Shown in pieces: positions 1 through 4,957 of a stretch of 6,076 nucleotides of DNA. Numbering within the stretch: position 1 is the stretch's first letter; every line of letters begins with the position of its first letter. The translations under genes and the position numbers were made by a program. Origin of the DNA: SAR202 cluster bacterium (GTDB lineage: Bacteria; Chloroflexota; Dehalococcoidia; Lucifugimonadales; UBA3495); NCBI GenBank assembly GCA_009392095.1, contig VFHF01000298.1, forward strand, positions 1-6,076, read 5' to 3'. Under the pieces are notes generated by a model, which saw nothing but the letters and a program-made list of their open reading frames with translations, had not been told where the DNA came from and did no database searches.

Positions 1-710
1 CCTAGACCTGCAATGCAGCGATGTGGTGGGCCGGTTCCAGGCGACGGCCGCAGAGTTGGCCGCGTCGGTGGTTCCCAATGACCCGCCCCAGGGACTGCCC
101 GCACCAGAGTCCCAGTTGGTCCCTTCAATCGGCGACCGGCTGATCGATAGTCGATTGTTTCAGATGTTGGTTCCTACCGCCGCTTCGGTTGCCATGGTAT
201 TGGTTGTGATCGCGGTGACAATGAACGTCCGCTTGGCCAATAGAATAGACGAGCTTAAGCAGGAGAACCCCTCCCTCCAAGCAAGCCTCAACTCCAACGC
301 GCCACCATGACGGCACAGATCAGCCAGGCGTCAGACAACGAGTCTCAGGTCATGGACACTGTGCTCAAGCCCCAACAGGCCAGATATGGGTTGGCCCAGC
401 CAGACCAATGCTACGCTCGCCATATGCCGGGAGCACCTCCCAGGGCATCTTGCTGTTGAGCAGCGGCGGCGGCCGCGGGTTGATCATGGTTGCCGGCATG
501 GGCCCGCTCAGCCCGTCCACCGACTATCACGTTTGGTTGATGCGCGGCCGGGACAAAGTGAGGGTTGGCCGCCGGCAAGAACCGGAATACCTCCGACCCG
601 CAAAAGGACACGGTTTTAGAAGGCAGTCTTGTATCGATGATCACACCAAGAATGGTCACCTACGCTGCGCTGCGGTAACGGATTTAACGGCCCTAACACA
701 CCAGACCTAA
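1..710 (+). pseudogene. Frameshifted anti-sigma factor (RskA-like), 5' end outside window
   Basis: This is the remnant of a membrane anti-sigma factor, which normally holds an ECF sigma factor at the membrane. The first part is open from the left edge to a TGA at 308-310. It gives the end of a zinc-finger-like region (LDLQCSDV, where the second Cys of a CxxC is absent), a proline-rich linker, one membrane helix (about 167-229, LVPTAASVAMVLVVIAV) and a short coiled-coil-like stretch (IDELKQENPSLQ). The sense then jumps to the frame starting at ATG 307 (ESQVMDTVLKPQQARYGLAQ), and again near 400-410 to a third frame (SQGILLLSSGGGRGLIMVAG, then YHVWLMRGRDKVRVGR). Those segments match, in order, the pre-domain linker and the core of the extracytoplasmic RskA domain as I remember it. 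Past about 560 the fold is not followable in one frame. The sigma gene would be expected left of the window. The alternative is indel errors in the assembly. Confidence 0.72.
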
Positions 711-738
711 TCTTCTGACAAAAGTCCCGCCGCCGTTC

Positions 739-768
739 TTGGCCGTCTGATTTGCCGGAGGGTATACT
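739..768 (+). promoter_or_regulatory. Candidate sigma70-type promoter for the zinc-ribbon/flavodoxin unit
   Basis: TTGGCC (739-744, 4 of 6 to TTGACA) is separated by 18 bases from TATACT (763-768, 5 of 6 to TATAAT). Transcription would start near 775, giving a leader of about 20 bases before the GTG start cluster at 793-802. The position fits the gene layout, but the match was found by eye only. Confidence 0.45.
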
Positions 769-792
769 CACGGGAATCCCTTTGGGGTTAGT

Positions 793-948
793 GTGGTGCG
801 TGTGTTTTTCCTAAGAGCCATCTTCAATAATTCCTACAACGATTCCTACGACCTGACCTGTGAGATATGCGGCTGCTCGATGATTGAGCAGAAGTGTAAG
901 ATCAAGTGCCCCAACTGCGGTTTCACCCGCGATTGTTCAGACCCTTAA
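793..948 (+). CDS. Small zinc-ribbon protein, 51 aa
   Basis: This short gene encodes 51 residues, seven of them Cys (residues 23, 26, 28, 35, 39, 42, 48). They are arranged as CEICGC, then CKIKCPNC, then DC near the C-terminus, and the protein ends GFTRDCSDP. Paired CxxC knuckles indicate zinc binding, and short proteins ending in a CGYTRDCSDP-like tail are familiar from bacterial genomes, with no function I can name. The frame is open from a TGA at 748; the only credible starts are GTG at 793, 796 or 802, because the sole ATG (880) would remove the first three Cys. GGGG at 784-787 is a weak ribosome site and suits 793 or 796. The stop overlaps the ATG of the flavodoxin-like gene (TAATG, 946-950), so the two are probably co-translated. 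It could act as a small metal-binding or protein-contact factor for that partner; this is inference. Confidence 0.72.
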   Translation: MVRVFFLRAIFNNSYNDSYDLTCEICGCSMIEQKCKIKCPNCGFTRDCSDP

Positions 949-1454
949 TGCCCGTGTCCATCCTGGTCTTATACGACCGCAAGAACTCGGCGATCGAGAG
1001 CCTGGCGCGGGCCGCTGCGTCGGGCGTGGAGTTGTCGGGGGCGGATGTAACCCTCAAGCGGACCACCGAGGCCACAACCGCAGACCTGCTCGCCGCCGAC
1101 GGCCTTCTGCTTGGTTCCCCAAACTGGAGCGGCATCACCGGCTCACTAAAATCGTGGCTGGACGATCAGGGCGACCTCTGGGAAGACGGCTCATTGGCCG
1201 GAAAACCCGCCGCCGCATTCACTTCCGGCTCAGGCCAACACTCCGGTCTAGAGATGACACTCCTACAGATGATTCACTGGATGCTGGCCTGCGGCATGGT
1301 GGTAGTTGGACTTCCCTGGGGAGAGCGAATGCGGGTTTCAGGTTCGTATTACGGGGCAACAGCCGTAGGGGATATGACAACTGAAGACATGGCCCAAGCC
1401 CGTGAACTAGGCGCCCGCCTCGCTTCGGTTGCCACCAAACTAACCCGGACTTAA
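948..1454 (+). CDS. Flavodoxin/WrbA-like FMN-binding protein, 168 aa
   Basis: This is a single-domain flavodoxin-fold protein, expected to be cytosolic and to bind FMN, and perhaps to act as an NAD(P)H:quinone reductase of the WrbA type. It opens with a beta strand and phosphate loop (SILVLYDRKNSA, residues 4-15). The second FMN loop is GSPNWSGITGSLKSWLDD (56-73), matching the WrbA pattern GSPTxFGxxxxxLKxFLD. Residues 87-103 (KPAAAFTSGSGQHSGLE) and the following TLLQMIHWMLACGMVVVG match the WrbA third loop and helix. The C-terminal ARELGARLA helix is also typical. The phosphate loop lacks the usual S/TxTGNT, with DRKNSA in its place, so FMN contacts may differ. ATG 948 is chosen over GTG 906 because it overlaps the preceding stop (TAATG) and begins just before the first strand; there is no Shine-Dalgarno of its own, which suggests translational coupling. 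Length is near that of WrbA relatives. Confidence 0.85.
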   Translation: MPVSILVLYDRKNSAIESLARAAASGVELSGADVTLKRTTEATTADLLAADGLLLGSPNWSGITGSLKSWLDDQGDLWEDGSLAGKPAAAFTSGSGQHSGLEMTLLQMIHWMLACGMVVVGLPWGERMRVSGSYYGATAVGDMTTEDMAQARELGARLASVATKLTRT

Positions 1455-1469
1455 TCGCTGACTAATCCC

Positions 1470-2939
1470 CTAAGGGTGCGGCCACCAGTCCGGGTAATTC
1501 CGTAGCTTTAGGTTCCGGAAGAACTGAGGTTGGACACCCACCGCCAAGCGCATCGCCTCCAACATCGGCTCGCGGATTGAGAAATGGGCTTCTTCCGAGG
1601 TCCGCATTTTGAAGAGATGGTAACTCTCCCGTAGGTTGAACTTGGTTACTACCCGCCGGTTATGGGCGTGGGTCACCAGGTATTGGGCCGCCAAGGGCGA
1701 CACTTCCCGAACCTTCCAGTAGACATCTTCCGCCGGGCGCACCGTCTGTTCAAACTCTGATTCCAAGCCAGCTTGCACCACAACCGGAGGTATTTTATAG
1801 CCGTGGGCCACGGTCAGCGGCTGAGGAAGATAGGACATCATACGGTGCCGTTTGAACTCCCGGTAGGCGCCGTAGTCCAGAGTGAATTCAAAGGTGTAGT
1901 CCACAACCTCGAACTCCCGAGTTGGAGCGTCGTGGGCTCCCAGCCCAGCGGTACTCTCGTCAATGATCGCCTGACGCGACTCCGGTCCCAGATCTATCAC
2001 CCGCTCCCAAACGTCGTCGTAGGACAGATTGGAGTGTCGATAGAGCAGCGCCGCAGCCAATTTCTCTTCCCCCTTCCGGTCCCAATGCACCAATTTAACT
2101 TCCGGTGCGCTCGCACCGGACACCGCATCGGCAGCCGGTTCTTCGTCAGGGAACCTATATCTGCGGGCCTGATCCAATTGGATCGTTGAGGCCCCGGCAA
2201 AATAATCGACTCTGTCTGCGTATTTGATCAGAGTCGGGGTGATCAAACGGCCCTGTTCCCTCACGGCGCCTCCCAGAAGTTGTTCTTCGATCAATCCCGA
2301 AGACACCAGTTTGGCGATGGCGTGTTCCAAGGTGCGGGCGTTTGCTGTGACCCCCACGTTAGTCAATGTGGCCGCCGGCAGCACCGCGCGGCAGTGATCG
2401 GTGGCCACCCGACTCAGCCGCATCCGGTAGGCGCCATCTCTCTCAGAGGCGATACGTGGCGTGGTTTCTCGCAGGTAGTCCATGCAGCCGTCAATCAGCT
2501 TCCGGTACCCCTGAAATAGACTCTGGCAAGCAGCAACATACTCTTTCTTGAGAGCCTGATGCTGGGACAGCTCTTCGGGAACATAAAAGTAGTCCTCGGG
2601 CATCACCTGGTAGCGGGTGGATTTTTCCGTGTAAGACGCCAGCCGGTTGTCCTCAAGGGTGTCAACGGCTAGCCGGGACACGTTTTCCACCGCCAGGTGA
2701 ACCACCGCATGCTCGGCGACCGAGGCGTGGCCGTAGCCCAGAACCCACCGCTCGTGGAAATCGGCCGCCTTTTCTTTGCTGACCTGCTCCGCGATCTCGT
2801 CGAAGGCTTCGGGGCGGCGGGAGGTCATGGCGAAGGCCACCGCGATCTGTTCTTCGCTTAGATCATGGGCGTCCAACGGATAGATGCGCCTGGAATAAAG
2901 CTGATCGTATGCCCCAGGTTCTTTGGTCGAATCGGTCAT
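1470..2939 (-). CDS. thyX: Flavin-dependent thymidylate synthase, tandem two-domain form
   Basis: The enzyme methylates dUMP to dTMP using methylene-tetrahydrofolate, FAD and NADPH, and supplies DNA synthesis in the cytosol. At 489 residues it is about twice the usual ThyX length (220-250) and contains two ThyX-like halves. Half 1 (about 15-245) has GHASVAEH (70-77), DNRLASYTEKSTRY (97-110, the place of RHRxxSxxxxSxRY), CRAVLP (183-188) and NAR (200-202). Half 2 (about 280-485) has GAHDAPTREFE (333-343), an intact RHRMMS (364-369), NLR (435-437), R446 and AHFSIR (451-456). Half 1 has lost R-H of RHR and the arginine nine residues after NxR; half 2 keeps these but has lost SxRY. Double-length ThyX proteins occur in Chloroflexota, as far as I recall. 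The start is ATG with AGGAG 13 bases upstream. The gene ends 15 bases from the convergent flavodoxin-like gene. The identification as ThyX is secure; activity and subunit layout are inference. Confidence 0.9.
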   Translation of the reverse strand: MTDSTKEPGAYDQLYSRRIYPLDAHDLSEEQIAVAFAMTSRRPEAFDEIAEQVSKEKAADFHERWVLGYGHASVAEHAVVHLAVENVSRLAVDTLEDNRLASYTEKSTRYQVMPEDYFYVPEELSQHQALKKEYVAACQSLFQGYRKLIDGCMDYLRETTPRIASERDGAYRMRLSRVATDHCRAVLPAATLTNVGVTANARTLEHAIAKLVSSGLIEEQLLGGAVREQGRLITPTLIKYADRVDYFAGASTIQLDQARRYRFPDEEPAADAVSGASAPEVKLVHWDRKGEEKLAAALLYRHSNLSYDDVWERVIDLGPESRQAIIDESTAGLGAHDAPTREFEVVDYTFEFTLDYGAYREFKRHRMMSYLPQPLTVAHGYKIPPVVVQAGLESEFEQTVRPAEDVYWKVREVSPLAAQYLVTHAHNRRVVTKFNLRESYHLFKMRTSEEAHFSIREPMLEAMRLAVGVQPQFFRNLKLRNYPDWWPHP

Positions 2940-2952
2940 AGGGCGATAAAAA

Positions 2953-2957
2953 CTCCT
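2953..2957 (-). promoter_or_regulatory. Ribosome binding site of thyX (AGGAG, long spacer)
   Basis: The minus strand reads AGGAG followed by 13 bases (TTTTTATCGCCCT) before ATG. The motif is strong but the spacer is longer than the usual 5-9 bases. No better start lies closer to it in frame. Confidence 0.55.
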
Positions 2958-2971
2958 GGGGAATGTCGCGG

Positions 2972-2992
2972 TATTTGCCTAACTATTTGCCT
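2972..2992. repeat. 9-base direct repeat TATTTGCCT upstream of thyX
   Basis: TATTTGCCT occurs at 2972-2980 and again at 2984-2992, with starts 12 bases apart and 33 to 53 bases upstream of the thyX start codon. The location suits a regulator site, or the repeat may be a slippage product. No known operator is recognised. Confidence 0.5.
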
Positions 2993-3032
2993 GGATTCAG
3001 TCATGGGCCGTCAAGGACGCCACGCCCCACGT

Positions 3033-3204
3033 TATGTCGATTGTGGCCGCCCGATAGGGATTAGACAAGGGGTATAGGGCAGTCTGTTAAGGGACCGGAC
3101 ACCTAGGGTCAGGTTTCTAACCCGCCCTGATTCAGGGAGGCCCAGTCCTTTAGAGGCACAACCCCTGCCCAGAAACGACGTTTGAACTACCACAATCGTC
3201 CATA
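3033..3204. repeat. Separated inverted repeat TATG(N)CGATTGTGG
   Basis: The left arm at 3033-3046 reads TATGTCGATTGTGG. The right arm at 3190-3204, read on the minus strand, is TATGGACGATTGTGG. The nine bases CGATTGTGG and the four bases TATG are identical, with one or two bases differing between them. The arms enclose 143 bases that include one copy of the 21-base palindrome; the second palindrome starts one base after the right arm. Confidence 0.5.
3107..3127. repeat. GC-rich palindromic repeat, copy A
   Basis: The 21 bases form two 9-base arms, GGTCAGGTT and AACCCGCCC, around a TCT loop, with two mismatched pairs. They share the order GGNCNGGTT-TCT-AAYCCGCCC with copy B, whose start is exactly 99 bases further right. 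This resembles a dispersed extragenic palindrome (REP-like) rather than a terminator, since no T-run follows on either strand. Confidence 0.65.
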
Positions 3205-3205
3205 G

Positions 3206-3226
3206 GGGCGGGTTTCTAATCCGCCC
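3206..3226. repeat. GC-rich palindromic repeat, copy B
   Basis: The 21 bases form arms GGGCGGGTT and AATCCGCCC around a TCT loop, with a single G:T-type mismatch, so this is the better preserved copy. It lies 63 bases beyond the 3' end of the ThDP enzyme gene. On RNA from that gene the hairpin could shield the 3' end or slow transcription, but there is no U-tract. Confidence 0.68.
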
Positions 3227-3289
3227 GGCTGCGCCAGATGCCTGCAAGTCACTCGACGGCTGGAATCCGGGATGCACTTGGCCTCCGGC

Positions 3290-4930
3290 CTAGGTCAGCG
3301 CGCCGAACCCGTCTGGAGTCTGGACCTCTACTAGGTGGGTCTTGCCAGAGGTGATGGCGTTCTCGAGGGCTTTGCCCAGTTGTTTGACGTCGGTCACCTT
3401 GGTGCCTTCGAACCCGTAGGACTCGAAGATCTTCACGAAGTCTGGATTCACCAAATCGCTTCCGAACCGTCGGGCTTCACCAAACCGGTCGCCCTGGAAG
3501 CCCTTCAGGACTCCCCAGGCGTTGTCATTGAACATCAGCACCACCGGGTGGATGCCGTACTGAGCGCAGGTGGCCAGTTCCTGAAAGTTGTACTGGAACC
3601 CGCCGTCGCCGGTTACGCAAACCACTGGGTTATCGGGCTTGCCGACCTTTGCGCCGACTGCCGCGGGGAACGCGAACCCTAGACCGAGCCAGCCATGGGG
3701 GTGCATGTAGGTCCTTGGTTCGAAAATCTCCAGGCAGCGTGTGGCCCGGCTGGCGCCCACGGTCGGGTCAAGGGAAAAGATGGTGTTCCGGGGGGTAACC
3801 GACCTTATGGTCTCGAAAACCCGGAGCTCGTTGCCCCATGTTTCTTCCAGCGTCTGGCGTATGTTGCCCCGGGTGGCTGTGATGTCATCCTGGAACGCGC
3901 TGCCTTTGTGGACGTCCTGGCCACCGATGGCTCCCAGCCATTGCTGGACCACGGCTTGTGAGTTGGCGACTATAGGCACGGTTGCGTCGTAGTTCTTGCC
4001 GATTGCCTCGCCATCCAACAACACGTGGACTATGTCTTTGGGCAATTTTAACCCGATGCCGGCGGTGGACCGTTGGGGCATTATGGACCCCAAAACGACC
4101 ACTAAGTCGCAAGTGCCCAGCCACTCCTGGACCGGGTTCTTGCCCCAGATTCGGTTGCCCATGATCTGGCCCAATGACTGGGCGTGGTCCTCTGGAAACG
4201 CCCCTTTGGCGCCATCGGCGGTGACCACGGCCGCGCCAATTTTCTCAGCAAGCTCAACGATCTGCTGGGTTCCGCCCAACTGCTGGACTTCCTCGCCTAC
4301 TAGGATTGCCGGGCGTTTGGCCTTGAGCAGCATATGCAACGCCTGCTCAACCTTGTTGGGGTCGCCTTGGGGAATATCCGGCTGCCGGGCAGTCAGCATC
4401 TCCACGTCGGCTACCGCCCCCAAAAGGTCAGTGGGTATCTCCAACTCAATTGGCCTTGGCCTCCGGGTTTGGAACCGGTCAAACGCCTCGGTGATGTTAT
4501 CGGGAATCGACTCAACCTCGGGAATAGATGCGTTCCAGTCGGTAACGGCCTTGAACATGCCCAGTTGGTCCTTGGTCTCGTGGGTCGCTAGCTTGCCGCT
4601 GCCGATGAACTCCTGTTCCACGTTGGTGGTGATCTCTAGGATAGGCGACCCCGAGAAATAGGCCTCGCCCATAGCGCCCATAGAGTCCGCCGCTCCGGGA
4701 CCGGTGCTGGTGAAAAGCACTCCAGGCTTACCGGTGGCCCGGGCGTAACCGTCAGCCATGAACCCGCACCCCAACTCCAGGCGGCCTCCCACGAAGCGCA
4801 GAGTGTCCTGGCTGCTAAATAAGGAGTCAAAAAGGTCCAGATTATGGATGGATATGATGCCGAAAACCGTATCCACGCCCTGGGCTTTGAGGGATTCTAT
4901 GACGGTCTGACCACCGGATAATTTAGGCAA
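3290..4930 (-). CDS. ThDP-dependent enzyme of the acetolactate synthase family, 546 aa
   Basis: This is a thiamine-diphosphate enzyme with the usual three-domain order. The N-terminal Pyr domain (about 1-175) has E52 in GGRLELGCGFMADGYARATG, the place of the catalytic Glu in RHExxAxxMADGYAR. The middle Rossmann-like domain (about 190-335) begins near KRPAILVGEEV. The C-terminal PP domain (about 370-540) has the ThDP motif GDGG (441-444) ending in NDN (468-470), then FGSDLVNPDFVKIFESYGFE, as in acetolactate synthases. The length matches that family (540-600). The His before the catalytic Glu is Leu (L51), and the MxxQWQ stretch of true anabolic acetolactate synthases is not seen, so the substrate is uncertain: 2-oxoacid decarboxylase, carboligase or acyl-CoA lyase are all possible. 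The start codon is TTG, supported by AGGAG with a 6-base spacer. It lies 27 bases after the E2 gene on the same strand, implying one operon and a role in 2-oxoacid metabolism. Confidence 0.85.
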   Translation of the reverse strand: MPKLSGGQTVIESLKAQGVDTVFGIISIHNLDLFDSLFSSQDTLRFVGGRLELGCGFMADGYARATGKPGVLFTSTGPGAADSMGAMGEAYFSGSPILEITTNVEQEFIGSGKLATHETKDQLGMFKAVTDWNASIPEVESIPDNITEAFDRFQTRRPRPIELEIPTDLLGAVADVEMLTARQPDIPQGDPNKVEQALHMLLKAKRPAILVGEEVQQLGGTQQIVELAEKIGAAVVTADGAKGAFPEDHAQSLGQIMGNRIWGKNPVQEWLGTCDLVVVLGSIMPQRSTAGIGLKLPKDIVHVLLDGEAIGKNYDATVPIVANSQAVVQQWLGAIGGQDVHKGSAFQDDITATRGNIRQTLEETWGNELRVFETIRSVTPRNTIFSLDPTVGASRATRCLEIFEPRTYMHPHGWLGLGFAFPAAVGAKVGKPDNPVVCVTGDGGFQYNFQELATCAQYGIHPVVLMFNDNAWGVLKGFQGDRFGEARRFGSDLVNPDFVKIFESYGFEGTKVTDVKQLGKALENAITSGKTHLVEVQTPDGFGALT

Positions 4931-4936
4931 TTTTAT

Positions 4937-4941
4937 CTCCT
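4937..4941 (-). promoter_or_regulatory. Ribosome binding site fixing a TTG start
   Basis: The minus strand reads AGGAG-ATAAAA-TTG, a full Shine-Dalgarno with a 6-base spacer. It lies in the 27-base gap after the E2 stop, and the protein that follows begins with a normal family N-terminus (GGQTVIESLKAQGVDTVFG). This decides the TTG at 4930-4928 as the start. Confidence 0.75.
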
Positions 4942-4957
4942 GATTTGTAGCTGACAG

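Larger units (their letters stand above)
2940..3289. other. 350-base intergenic region rich in repeats, no gene
   Basis: The stretch lies between the 5' end of thyX and the 3' end of the ThDP enzyme gene, both on the minus strand. It must hold the thyX promoter, but I cannot fix one confidently. It contains two 21-base palindromes, a 14/15-base inverted repeat, a 9-base direct repeat and small hairpins (CCCTGATTCAGGG at 3125-3137; AAACGACGTTT at 3173-3183). An 81-codon open frame on the minus strand (3277-3032) translates the palindromes themselves and looks non-coding. Confidence 0.7.

Noticed and set aside
408..710. Open frame of 100 codons taken as a separate gene
   Set aside because: Its first half reads as the core of an RskA domain continuing from the upstream fragments, and its second half loses any family resemblance; it is part of the broken anti-sigma gene.
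906..947. GTG 906 as start of the flavodoxin-like protein
   Set aside because: It would add 14 residues with no fold role and overlap the zinc-ribbon cysteines; ATG 948 overlaps the preceding stop and leads straight into the first beta strand.
884..1384. 166-codon open frame overlapping the flavodoxin-like gene
   Set aside because: It is Arg-rich with no recognisable domain and lies in a different frame of a well-supported gene.
1467..1476. Shared terminator between the convergent flavodoxin-like and thyX genes
   Set aside because: CCCCTAAGGG gives just three or four pairs and no T-run on either side; the gap is only 15 bases.
2982..3014. Possible thyX promoter with TTGACG (minus strand, 3014-3009)
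   Set aside because: The only -10-like hexamer (AATAGT) is 21 bases away, too far for a normal promoter.
3032..3277. 81-codon minus-strand open frame in the intergenic region
   Set aside because: It spans both palindromes, whose translations give similar GRIRN/GRVRN motifs; there is no domain and no ribosome site.
3280..3290. GGCCTCCGGCC hairpin after the ThDP gene as a terminator
   Set aside because: The stem is only four pairs and no T-run follows on the minus strand.
3996..4661. 221-codon plus-strand open frame opposite the ThDP enzyme gene
   Set aside because: It is a shadow created by codon bias; the Ser/Ile/Asn-rich translation shows no domain and the opposite strand has clear catalytic motifs.
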